Of a stretch of 21,141 nt of DNA, positions 1 through 7,237 are shown piece after piece. Position numbers and translations under genes: made by a program. Every line of letters begins with the position of its first letter. Within the stretch, counting starts at the first letter, position 1. The stretch is taken from positions 1 to 21,141 of IMG/VR virus record IMGVR_UViG_3300021961_000756; one strand, given 5' to 3'. A model generated the notes under the pieces. That model had not been told where the DNA came from, did not search any database, and was given only the letters and a program-made list of their open reading frames with translations. Origin of the DNA: a virus.

Positions 1-1568
1 CCAGGATCTTTCTCAGTTACGGCAGTCTTTAGTTTAGAACCAGGATTCTCACGACGATAAGCATTAACTGCTTTCTGACTCATACCATCAGTTTTGTCTT
101 GCTTATTAACTTTCTGCCAATCCTCACTGAGTTCTTCTCTCCAGTTGGAGTATCCTTCCTTCACGCAGTTGGGAACCATTTTCCCACCCTTCTTTTTCAT
201 ACCAACTTGCTTATAACCATCCCAGCAAGGATCTTTTGCTTCTGGCAATTCAAATTCTGGCATCTCTTTTTTAAATGCCTGCTGTCCATACTTTTCTCCA
301 GCAGTTTTAACTGCTGCCCTCATTTTTTGTCTTGGGGATTTTGTTGCAGATGCTGGAATAGTATCTCCAACTTTATATTGACTACCTTCATTAACAAGTG
401 GTTCTGCTTTAATTAAATCAATAGTTTCAATTTCAAGTGCTTTGAAATCTTCTCTCCAGTTAGAATACTGGAAGCTCTCACTCTTAGTGCCCCAGTTAGC
501 AGCACCAACTTTACGACACTTGACTAATGCGCCAGATGCATATGCACTTGGCCAAACATCATATCTTGATCTTACCTTATGATAGCAAGCATCTTTCTTA
601 CCACTACCCTTTCCTTTTATATCTCTTGCTTCTTGCATTTCAAAACCCTCTGCAGAATAATCTCCTGACTTGTGCTTTTTGTAATCTTTCTTGTCTGTGA
701 AAGTTCTTACCATCGTTGGTGCAGCACCACCACTCTTTTGTTGTTGACCAGGATCTCTTCTACTCTTGCGTGCATCAGCACTTCTAATCTTCTTCTTACC
801 TTCTTCAGTCTTCTTCAGACCAGCAAGTCTTCTGGATGAATAGCACTTAGGTGTCTTTGTTTCTCCAGGCTCATTAGCACATGGAGACCCATCAGACTGC
901 ACCCAACCTGGTTTGCCATCTTTTGATTTTGACTTACCAAACCAGTTATGAAGAGTGCCACCTCTTTTCTTCTCATCAAGTAATTCACCTTCTACTTCAT
1001 ATGAATTGGCGAGAGGCAATTTTTTTTCTCCAGGTCTATCAAGCACCTGCTCAGGTTTTCCACCATACTTTGGATTATTCTTTAAAATCTGTCTGAGTGT
1101 ATTTGATGCTGTTGGTGTGCCAGGAACACCAACATTTTGCTCAGATACATCACCGCCTTCATCATGCTCACTATCCTTCATTAAATCACCACTACCCATT
1201 ACATGGTAACCCTTAGGGATTTTTTTACACTTTTCATCAGTTTTACACCTATACCTACCTTCACCACACTTCTTCTTTTCTTCCCCCATATAAGAAGCAG
1301 CAGCATCAGTGTTGTGCTCAGTATCAGTCAATTTTGCCTGCACCCATGCAGGAAGATTGTCCGCATCAGTTTTCTTTGCAAGAATTCTTGCTACTTTTTG
1401 AAGATTGTCAATAGACTTTTTAACTTGTGTCTTTGCCATTGACACTTCATGATCTTTTTCTTTTGCTTCGTTCATTTTCTTTTTACGACCTTGACAATGA
1501 GCACGCTGAGAAAACCCTTTTGGGTTGTCACAGTTAATCGACTTTTTATATTTCTCAGACCAACCCAT
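1..1568 (-). CDS. Modular Cys-containing phage protein, C-terminus beyond left edge
   Basis: An open frame without stops runs from the ATG at 1568 to the left edge (522 whole codons, no stop reached). I do not know its function. It is a chain of short blocks that I recall from uncharacterised marine-phage and large-virus proteins (DUF5872/DUF6321-like; names from memory). They are SINCDNPKGFSQRAHC (residues 10-25); a segment with LPAWVQAKLT and HNTDAAASYM (about 72-94); a Cys block with C101, C108, C114 and IPKGYHVMG; a basic block from LHNWFGKS to RDPGQQQKSGGAAP (about 204-285); a block with VWPSAYASGALVKC (about 326-361); DPCWDGYKQVG...VPNC (about 446-467); and a final block with DGMSQKAVNAYRRENPG. 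YSNWRE occurs twice, at residues 368 and 473. The protein is very rich in Lys. It starts 14 bp after gp16, where T4-like phages carry the large terminase gene 17, so it looks like an insertion into that order. It could be a virion-associated or DNA-binding protein; no catalytic motif is visible. Confidence 0.8.
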   Translation of the reverse strand, partial: MGWSEKYKKSINCDNPKGFSQRAHCQGRKKKMNEAKEKDHEVSMAKTQVKKSIDNLQKVARILAKKTDADNLPAWVQAKLTDTEHNTDAAASYMGEEKKKCGEGRYRCKTDEKCKKIPKGYHVMGSGDLMKDSEHDEGGDVSEQNVGVPGTPTASNTLRQILKNNPKYGGKPEQVLDRPGEKKLPLANSYEVEGELLDEKKRGGTLHNWFGKSKSKDGKPGWVQSDGSPCANEPGETKTPKCYSSRRLAGLKKTEEGKKKIRSADARKSRRDPGQQQKSGGAAPTMVRTFTDKKDYKKHKSGDYSAEGFEMQEARDIKGKGSGKKDACYHKVRSRYDVWPSAYASGALVKCRKVGAANWGTKSESFQYSNWREDFKALEIETIDLIKAEPLVNEGSQYKVGDTIPASATKSPRQKMRAAVKTAGEKYGQQAFKKEMPEFELPEAKDPCWDGYKQVGMKKKGGKMVPNCVKEGYSNWREELSEDWQKVNKQDKTDGMSQKAVNAYRRENPGSKLKTAVTEKDP

Positions 1569-1582
1569 TTTGAGGTTATAAA

Positions 1583-2002
1583 CTATTCCTTATTATTTAG
1601 AAAACCTTGCTTGAGTAGTTTCTGCAGCTCTGATGTAGACCCAACAAATACTGCATTGTTTGTAACAGTGTTTGGTCCTTTATTGACTACTTCTTCCTCT
1701 ACATCTTTGAGTTTTTTCTGCAAGTCAATCAACTTATCTGTCGTATCTGCAACACTTTTAATTAATTGACCTGCAACTTCATATGCTCTTGGACTTCCTC
1801 CTTCGCCAGCAAGTTCCATAATGCCATTAATTGCTTCCTGCCCCTTTTCAATTAATGAATACAAATTAGCTCTTGTGTATTCATAATCTTTCTTGATATC
1901 AGTCTTCTGCTCAGGTTTTTGAATGCTACCTGGAGCATCATCAACCTCAACAATACTACTCTCAACATTTAGAGCATTATCAATAGCATCAAATTCAGAC
2001 AT
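1583..2002 (-). CDS. gp16: Small terminase subunit gp16
   Basis: 139 residues, somewhat shorter than T4 gp16 (164). In T4 the small terminase forms a ring that recognises the DNA and stimulates the large subunit (gp17) during headful packaging. The match to T4 gp16 lies in the central and C-terminal parts: an acidic N-terminus, then DYEYTRANLYSLIEKGQEA, a helical stretch with GGSPRAYEVAGQLIKSVAD (T4: DSPRHMEVFATLMGQM), a coiled-coil-like LIDLQKKLKDVEEE, and a C-terminal NNAVFVGSTSELQKLL (T4: NATVFMGSPTELMDEI). It sits directly after gp15, as in T4. Its TAG stop lies 14 bp before the next start. No strong Shine-Dalgarno sequence precedes the ATG, so translation may be coupled to gp15, whose stop is 6 bp away. 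Confidence 0.9.
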   Translation of the reverse strand: MSEFDAIDNALNVESSIVEVDDAPGSIQKPEQKTDIKKDYEYTRANLYSLIEKGQEAINGIMELAGEGGSPRAYEVAGQLIKSVADTTDKLIDLQKKLKDVEEEVVNKGPNTVTNNAVFVGSTSELQKLLKQGFLNNKE

Positions 2003-2008
2003 AAGTTA

Positions 2009-2809
2009 TTAAATATCAGTTTGTTGTGTAGGACTATAAGACTTGGAATCTCCAAGATATTCCCAAGTCTCGCTAAATCCAAAGTCATCACCAGGATCTG
2101 CATCAACAGGATCTGGAACAACTGTGTATCTCATTTCCCTCTTAGCAGTAGTCCTATCAGTATCCGTATAATTATCAACGATAACTTTACGAATCAGACC
2201 TTCTGGATTATCTGCAATAGGACCAAAGAGATAAGTTTTTGCCGTAAACTGTAATCTATATATCAATGCTCTTCTGGTGGAGAAATCCCCTTCATAATCG
2301 TCTTGAAATGAGACGCTATTTAAGACGATTGGAATATCTCTTTTTTCTCCAATTGATTCGACTAAATCAACTGTTAAATTAAATGCTGGTTGAAAATTTG
2401 GAAGAATCTGCTCAACAATCTGCAGAGCATCATCATTCAACTTACATAAGATTGATAACTCAAATCCAATGTTATATGGAACAGGCATGAAAACTTTTTT
2501 CATCCTATCATTACCATCAACTGCTCTAAAAGTTTGGGTTACGCCAGCCTTTCTTGTTGAGTCATAATCAATTGATGTCATTTCAAATGACATTCTTGGT
2601 AATGTAATTTGCACAGGTTTATTCAAATCTGCCTGCTGCTCAAGTTTTGCCAGGAACTTTTGAGTAGGTCCATATGCCAATGGAACTCTCATGTCACTTA
2701 TTACTGCATCTGATCCATTTTTATGCTTGATATGAATATCATTAAAAAGAGTGCCAAAGGAAATAATCGTCTTTCTAATAATTTCGTGATAGTGATAAGT
2801 TCCTAACAT
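2009..2809 (-). CDS. gp15: Proximal tail sheath stabilisation protein gp15
   Basis: 266 residues, close to T4 gp15 (272). In T4, gp15 forms a hexameric ring at the head-proximal end of the tail; it stabilises the extended sheath and provides the surface that joins the neck (gp13/gp14). The N-terminus follows the family pattern: MLGTYHYHEIIRKTIISFG, then LFNDIHIKH and VPLAYGPTQKFLAKLEQQ (T4: LFSNIQIKR, VPITYASKEHFMMKL), ITLPRMSFEM and PVPYNIGFELSILCK. The C-terminal half has the ILPNFQPAFNLTV segment typical of sheath terminators. The ATG overlaps the gp14 stop by one base (TAATG), so the two genes are probably translationally coupled; no convincing ribosome binding site is seen. The position between gp14 and gp16 supports the call. 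Confidence 0.92.
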   Translation of the reverse strand: MLGTYHYHEIIRKTIISFGTLFNDIHIKHKNGSDAVISDMRVPLAYGPTQKFLAKLEQQADLNKPVQITLPRMSFEMTSIDYDSTRKAGVTQTFRAVDGNDRMKKVFMPVPYNIGFELSILCKLNDDALQIVEQILPNFQPAFNLTVDLVESIGEKRDIPIVLNSVSFQDDYEGDFSTRRALIYRLQFTAKTYLFGPIADNPEGLIRKVIVDNYTDTDRTTAKREMRYTVVPDPVDADPGDDFGFSETWEYLGDSKSYSPTQQTDI

Positions 2810-4182
2810 TAATAGCTACCAAAAGGATTTGATTCTGAAAAATCTAAAATTGAATCTGCAGCAAATTCAATTTCATCGTTCTGCTCATATTTATCAGTAG
2901 TTGTGTTTGCGGATGATACTCTAACAACATATGTTGCACCAGATTTAGCACCAACAATCAACTCACCTGGAGTAAAGTTACCAGTTATATTCGAAATTTG
3001 TAATGTATTAGCATCTTTATCCCATCTCTTGACCCTAGCAGTTGTGCTGGAAGCAGATCCTGTTATAACTTCATTTTTCCAGAATGTGCCAATGCCAGTT
3101 GTAGAAGCAGCACCGACTGTAATAGTTGGTGTAGATGTATATCCTTCTCCTGGATTTATTACATAGATATTTGATATTGTTCCAGCGGCACTAACAACAG
3201 CTCTTCCAATAGCAGTTGTTCCGGTGCCAGGAGCACCAACAGTAATGGAAGGTGCTGTTGAATATCCTGCACCACCACCAGGAACAGTAAAGGAAATGAC
3301 TCCATTAGATGCAGTGTTGATTCCACAAGTAGCAGCAGCTCCACTTCCTCCACCACCAGTAATTGTAATAGTTGGTGCTACCGTATAACCAGCACCAGCA
3401 TTTGTTAGAAGAATTTCTTTAATTGAAGTTATATTGTTTCTTGTGGTCGTTATTGCAACAGCGGTTGCATTTACTCCACCAGATGGTGCTGTAGAAATTG
3501 CAACAGTTGGAGTTCCAGTGTATCCTGATCCATCATCATTTAAAGTAATAGATCTTATATAACCACTATTAATAGTCGCTGAAGCATTTGCAGTTGTGCC
3601 ACCTGAAAATAGAGTAAGATCTACAATATATCCAGTCTGATCTAAAACATCACTAATTTCATCAACAGTAGTATCAATGACCTCATCTTCATATTCAAAG
3701 AGCTCACACTTTAATTCATAAACATAATTTTTGCCCAACTGGTAAAATGGTTGCTCATGCTCTACAAACTTTACCTCAAAAATTCTCTGACCCAATGGGA
3801 AGTAGATTAAATCACCTTCTCTTGGTCTAGTTGCTACTTCAATTTCATTATCATCCATAGCGTCAAGAAATGGAGCAATAAAATCTTCAAATCTTTCTTT
3901 TGAAATAGTTAATGATAACTCATCTCTGATACTTACACCAAATTTGGTCATAATATCTCCAGCACCACCATAACCATCGAAGTTATTAATATATGCTTCT
4001 AACAAGAAGTTATCATCAAAAGTAGAAGATTGTATTTCCTCAATAACAGTTTGTTTTCTTACAAACTTTCTTGGTATATAAGTTACCTCTACACCATAAA
4101 TTTTGAGTTGCTCATTAATCAACTCTTGTACAAGTCTTTGCTCTCCGTAAGAGCCTTGTAGAAAAAAGGGATTTAGTGCCAT
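2809..4182 (-). CDS. gp14: Neck protein gp14 with a large repeat insertion
   Basis: 457 residues against 256 for T4 gp14. The T4 neck protein works with gp13 to close the portal after packaging and to accept the tail. Residues 1-170 carry the family core: VEVTYIPRKFV, ELSLTISKERF, REGDLIYFP, RIFEVKFVEHEQPFYQLG, KCELFEYEDE. The short C-terminus (about 425-457, ending SESNPFGSY) resembles the T4 tail ending (SFEDSPFDNDF). Between them lies an insertion: four GxGY repeat units at residues about 206-365 (GSGY 218, GAGY 263, GAGY 304, GEGY 345, spaced 41-45), followed by a GE-SGA module (residues 368-422). The insert is rich in Gly, Thr, Ala and Ser and probably forms beta structure. The gene shares TAATG junctions with gp13 and gp15. 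The identity of the core is firm; the role of the insert is unknown. Confidence 0.92.
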   Translation of the reverse strand: MALNPFFLQGSYGEQRLVQELINEQLKIYGVEVTYIPRKFVRKQTVIEEIQSSTFDDNFLLEAYINNFDGYGGAGDIMTKFGVSIRDELSLTISKERFEDFIAPFLDAMDDNEIEVATRPREGDLIYFPLGQRIFEVKFVEHEQPFYQLGKNYVYELKCELFEYEDEVIDTTVDEISDVLDQTGYIVDLTLFSGGTTANASATINSGYIRSITLNDDGSGYTGTPTVAISTAPSGGVNATAVAITTTRNNITSIKEILLTNAGAGYTVAPTITITGGGGSGAAATCGINTASNGVISFTVPGGGAGYSTAPSITVGAPGTGTTAIGRAVVSAAGTISNIYVINPGEGYTSTPTITVGAASTTGIGTFWKNEVITGSASSTTARVKRWDKDANTLQISNITGNFTPGELIVGAKSGATYVVRVSSANTTTDKYEQNDEIEFAADSILDFSESNPFGSY

Positions 4183-5027
4183 TATCCAATAAAGTCGTAA
4201 GGAGGAAGTTCATAATCCATAGCCATTCTTGATTGAATGTCTGCTAACTCTTTTTCTGCATCATCATATAATTGTCTTCCATTTAACTCAATTCCACCAG
4301 GAAGTTTAACACCATTAAATTTAATTAAGTTTTGACCCCATTGTCTCTTGATGAGTGCAGTCAAATATTTCTTCAAGAAACTATCATTATAAACACCAGT
4401 AAATGTATTTGGATCCAAAATTCTATAACAATCAATAACGATGTAATCACCTACATTTTGTGCTCCCCAATCAATATCCAAATACAGTCTATCTTGTCTT
4501 TTATTAAATCTAACTTGCTTATCCGTTGTTAAAAGAAAATCAATATCTTCTAAGTATGATTTAACCATAGCATACTGTAGAAGTTCTACAGAATTAAAGT
4601 AATATAAGTCATTTAAGAATAATTGATATTTGATACTAAACATTCCACCAGATATTGCACTGGTATCAAATCTAAAAATCTTTTCAATCCCTATTACAGA
4701 ATCTGGAATCTGAATAAAATTTGAAGTTTCATAGAAACTTGAAGTTGTTGTCCCGTATCCAGCGATAGATGTTGAAGTTGCTGTTGTAGTTACAATACCA
4801 ACACCATTTGTATTTTTTGCTCTTCCTCTATCAATATCTGCCTGAGTAAGTTGATACTTTAAATACATCCTTTCGACACCATCAAAGTGTCTTTCTTGGA
4901 AATACTGAAGAGCATCATCAACCAAATCATCAATTTGGTCGTCGTCTACGTTAATTTCCAATACTGGAGCACCTAAACGCCTAAGACAGTAGTCAATTAG
5001 TTCTTGGCGTGTTGATGGTTTTGCCAT
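4182..5027 (-). CDS. gp13: Neck protein gp13
   Basis: 281 residues, near the size of T4 gp13 (309). With gp14 it forms the neck ring under the portal, keeping packaged DNA inside and binding the tail. The N-terminus (STRQELIDYCLRRLGAPV, then INVDDDQIDDLVDDALQYF) is the pattern I recall for cyanomyovirus gp13. A conserved C-terminal region follows, with IPDSVIGIEKIFRF, DRLYLDIDW, FLKKYLTALIKRQWGQNL and KLPGGIELNGRQLYDDAEKEL. A short Thr/Ser/Gly-rich loop (residues about 76-95) is probably a surface linker. A good ribosome binding site, GAGGAA, lies about five bases before the ATG. The start overlaps the stop of the upstream small gene by one base (TAATG). Confidence 0.88.
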   Translation of the reverse strand: MAKPSTRQELIDYCLRRLGAPVLEINVDDDQIDDLVDDALQYFQERHFDGVERMYLKYQLTQADIDRGRAKNTNGVGIVTTTATSTSIAGYGTTTSSFYETSNFIQIPDSVIGIEKIFRFDTSAISGGMFSIKYQLFLNDLYYFNSVELLQYAMVKSYLEDIDFLLTTDKQVRFNKRQDRLYLDIDWGAQNVGDYIVIDCYRILDPNTFTGVYNDSFLKKYLTALIKRQWGQNLIKFNGVKLPGGIELNGRQLYDDAEKELADIQSRMAMDYELPPYDFIG

Positions 5028-5251
5028 TAGAATTCCTCAGAAGATGAATTATCTGTTTTTGTAGTTTTTCTTGTATTCTTTGCTGTTAATTTTCCAATCT
5101 CCTCTTTTTGCTCATTAACCTTATTTGTCAATGCTTCAATTAATTGATTTGAACTCATTAATCTTGCCTCAAGAGCAATAACTTGATTAAACAAATCTGA
5201 TGATTTTTGTTGATATATTGCAATAAAATTTTTATAATCGTTTTCAGTCAT
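5027..5251 (-). CDS. Small coiled-coil protein upstream of gp13, unknown function
   Basis: 74 residues beginning MTENDYKNFIAIYQQKSS. The ATG at 5251 is preferred over the TTG four codons upstream (5263), because that TTG sits at the edge of the terminator hairpin's T-tract. From about residue 15 to 55 the sequence has heptad-like hydrophobic spacing (LFNQVIALEARLM..NQLIEALTNKVNEQKEEIGKL), which suggests a coiled coil. The C-terminus is a Lys/Thr/Ser-rich tail. I recall similar short proteins next to gp13 in marine T4-like phages but know no function. It is the first gene after the terminator and late promoter, and its stop overlaps the gp13 start (TAATG), so it is co-expressed with the neck proteins and may help neck assembly. 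No strong ribosome binding site is seen. Confidence 0.75.
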   Translation of the reverse strand: MTENDYKNFIAIYQQKSSDLFNQVIALEARLMSSNQLIEALTNKVNEQKEEIGKLTAKNTRKTTKTDNSSSEEF

Positions 5252-5261
5252 TTTATGATAC

Positions 5262-5286
5262 AAAAAGAGGTAGGATTGCTCCTACC
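5262..5286 (-). terminator. Rho-independent terminator after the fibre-like gene
   Basis: On the minus strand a perfect 7-bp stem, GGTAGGA/TCCTACC, closes a GCAA (GNRA-type) tetraloop and is followed by TCTTTTT. It lies 27 bases past the stop of the fibre-like gene (5313) and just before the small coiled-coil gene. The form is that of a classic intrinsic terminator on the transcribed strand. It may be partly read through, since the genes continue in the same direction. Confidence 0.8.
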
Positions 5287-5288
5287 CA

Positions 5289-5296
5289 TATTTATA
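5289..5296 (-). promoter_or_regulatory. T4-type late promoter TATAAATA before the neck block
   Basis: The minus strand reads TATAAATA, the exact T4 late-promoter -10 element, which is recognised by the phage sigma factor gp55 with the sliding clamp. It lies between the fibre-like gene stop and the terminator hairpin, two bases from the stem. It would drive the coiled-coil gene, gp13, gp14, gp15 and gp16. Initiation about 5-7 bases downstream would fall inside the hairpin, so the new transcript should lack most of its left arm and not form the terminator. Confidence 0.6.
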
Positions 5297-5312
5297 AGTT
5301 ATAGGTTATTTA

Positions 5313-7178
5313 TCAGAATGTGCCAGCGTCAATAGTGATATTCTCAAGGAATCTTTCAGATCCTGTGCAAGAGATAACTTGCGATTGACCAGCACAATCA
5401 TTAACCCAAAGAGATCCAATTTCAAGAGCAGCATATGCTGCAGCAGTTAATACACTTGAAGTTTCTGATACTTGAGAAGCAACAGCAACTCTTGTTACTG
5501 AATCATCCCAATAAACTGCAGCTTTTCTAGCAGCACTATCAAAATAGTGGAAAATAACACCAACATCAATATTCGCATCTGAAGTTGGTGGTATAAGACT
5601 TCCACCGCTGTTAATAAGACCAACTTCAATCAGACTATCTTCAACAAGAAGTGTTTCTGTATTTACTTCCGTCTGAGAACCAAGAACTGTTAAGTTACCA
5701 TTAACTGTTAAGTTAGTTGCAATTCCAACGGCACCAGTAACATCACTGATTGTAATTGAGGTTGTGCCATCTTTTGCTTTAAGATTGGTTGCCTCAAGAG
5801 TTGTAACATCAATTGTGTTAACAACAGTAAGGACATTGCTATTAAATGTTAAGTTTCCACCACTGTCATTAACCGCACCAGATGCACCTGCAACGAGGAC
5901 ATCAAACTGAGTTAAATCTGCCTGTGATAATGTATTTCCTGAAGTAACATTCAGATTATCATCAACTGTAACTGTGCCACCTGCAGAGTCAAGTGTTAAG
6001 TTTCCAGATGTGGTATCAATTTCATTATCACCAGTAATTCCAATTTGAATATTGTCAATTGTAGCGCCACCATTTGCATCAATAGCGCCAGTAAATGTGG
6101 ATACACCAGTAACACTTAATTGGTCATCGACAATGACTGTGCCACCAGCAGAGTCTAATGTCAGATTGCCAGTTGAAGTGTCAATTTCGTTGTTATCACT
6201 TACACCAATCTGGACATTATCAATTGTAGCACTACCATTGGCATCAATAGCGCCAGTAAATGTGGATACGCCAATAACACTTAATTGGTCATCAATGATA
6301 ACTGTGCCACCAGCAGAGTCTAATGTGAGATCTCCTGAGGATGTATCAATCTCAGATGCTCCAGAAATTCCAATTTGAACAGCATCTACAACAGCGCCTG
6401 TAGCAAATGTGCCTATTCCAGAGAAGTTTGCGTGTCTCCATCTCTTGTCTGGACCTCGACCAATATCATATGAATTATCATCATTTGCAAGTAAGTCCGA
6501 TATAAATTCACCGCCAATGTTAATATCATCAGTATTTGCATCACCAAGATTAATTGTGCCACCTCTGAAGGTTACAACACCAATAAACTCTGAAGTTCCG
6601 CCAACAAACAGGTTTCCAGTAATGGTAGTGGCACCACCAACACTTAAATTCTTCTCAATGCCAACTCCACCTTCTACTACAACAGCACCGGTGTCTTTAT
6701 CAGTAGATTGAGTTGTATTGCTAAACGTGACAATACCAGCAAAATCAACTGCACTAGCATTGACATCTAAATTTGTTTCGCCAATGGTAGTGATACCAGT
6801 CAGATTGGCATTGTTAAATGTAGGATTATCAATTTGGGTGGACCAACTCAGAGTTCCTGTTGAGTTAGTCTTTAAAAATGCTCCGTCAGTTGGAGTTGCT
6901 GGAAAAGTATATGTAGTAATTCCAGTTAATGATGCTGGAGAAGCAAGTGTTATGAAATCACTGCCACTAGTGCTTTCTACAAGATTGACACCACTTCCTA
7001 AGGATGCTGTTTCTCTTGTCCAGTATCTATGAGATCCAACAAACTTATTATTTGCTAATACGTTATCTAAACCAACATATAAGTCAAACTTGTCAGTCGT
7101 AAAACCAGGCTCACCTGCTTTCAACGCTGGCAGATTATTAAAGGCACCTCTTTTAAACTGTAATACAGGAGTCGCCAT
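5313..7178 (-). CDS. Fibre-like virion protein with tandem 55-residue repeats
   Basis: 621 residues. The N-terminus (VLQFKRGAFNNLPALKAGEPGFTTDKFDLYVGL) is the attachment-type segment common to cyanophage fibre and appendage proteins. The middle is a long Thr/Ser/Gly/Asp-rich beta region with repeated phrases such as GVSTFTGAIDANG, NLTLDSAGGTV and NEIDT. Three tandem 55-residue units begin at residues 267, 322 and 377, the last incomplete. The C-terminal part contains LLVEDSLIEVGLINSGG, DVGVIFHYFD, AAVYWDDSV, LWVNDCAGQSQVISCTGS and ends ENITIDAGTF; I recall this tail as conserved in cyanomyovirus structural proteins. It sits just before the neck genes, where T4 has gp12 and fibritin (wac), so a short fibre or whisker-like role fits, but I see no sequence match to either. 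A possible AAGGA lies about 14 bases before the ATG. Confidence 0.8.
   Translation of the reverse strand: MATPVLQFKRGAFNNLPALKAGEPGFTTDKFDLYVGLDNVLANNKFVGSHRYWTRETASLGSGVNLVESTSGSDFITLASPASLTGITTYTFPATPTDGAFLKTNSTGTLSWSTQIDNPTFNNANLTGITTIGETNLDVNASAVDFAGIVTFSNTTQSTDKDTGAVVVEGGVGIEKNLSVGGATTITGNLFVGGTSEFIGVVTFRGGTINLGDANTDDINIGGEFISDLLANDDNSYDIGRGPDKRWRHANFSGIGTFATGAVVDAVQIGISGASEIDTSSGDLTLDSAGGTVIIDDQLSVIGVSTFTGAIDANGSATIDNVQIGVSDNNEIDTSTGNLTLDSAGGTVIVDDQLSVTGVSTFTGAIDANGGATIDNIQIGITGDNEIDTTSGNLTLDSAGGTVTVDDNLNVTSGNTLSQADLTQFDVLVAGASGAVNDSGGNLTFNSNVLTVVNTIDVTTLEATNLKAKDGTTSITISDVTGAVGIATNLTVNGNLTVLGSQTEVNTETLLVEDSLIEVGLINSGGSLIPPTSDANIDVGVIFHYFDSAARKAAVYWDDSVTRVAVASQVSETSSVLTAAAYAALEIGSLWVNDCAGQSQVISCTGSERFLENITIDAGTF
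5936..6380 (-). repeat. Tandem 165-bp coding repeats in the fibre-like gene
   Basis: Two complete 165-bp units (6380-6216 and 6215-6051) and a third that diverges after about 110 bp encode 55-residue repeats starting V/I-QIG. Shared phrases are EIDT, LTLDSAGGTV, DDQLSV, GVSTFTGAIDANG and ATIDN. The unit length is an exact multiple of three, so gain or loss of units would keep the frame and change fibre length. Confidence 0.9.
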
Positions 7179-7237
7179 TTCTAACTACTTTTCCTTTTAT
7201 ACTTATTTAGTTGATTTATTTCTTTCTATTATCATTA

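Noticed and set aside
99-416. Plus-strand open frames across 99-1769
   Set aside because: They are rich in Phe, Cys, Ser and Leu, look unlike proteins, and lie opposite a convincing minus-strand coding frame with recognisable blocks.
3159-3356. Minus-strand open frame of 65 codons inside gp14
   Set aside because: Its Leu/Val/Glu-rich run is a frame-shifted reading of the GxGY repeats; the gp14 frame is clearly the real one.
5252-5263. TTG start at 5263 for the small gene before gp13
   Set aside because: It touches the terminator T-tract, has no ribosome binding site, and an ATG follows four codons later.
5936-6380. Regularly spaced repeats as a CRISPR array
   Set aside because: Units are 165 bp, coding, contiguous and in frame, without short identical repeats separated by unique spacers.
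6052-6711. Plus-strand open frames opposite the fibre-like repeats
   Set aside because: Their repetition mirrors the minus-strand 55-residue repeats; there is no ribosome binding site or recognisable protein pattern.
7179-7237. Promoter or terminator in the 59-bp gap before the fibre-like gene
   Set aside because: Only one-mismatch forms of NATAAATA (ACTAAATA, AATAAATC) and no stable hairpin are seen.
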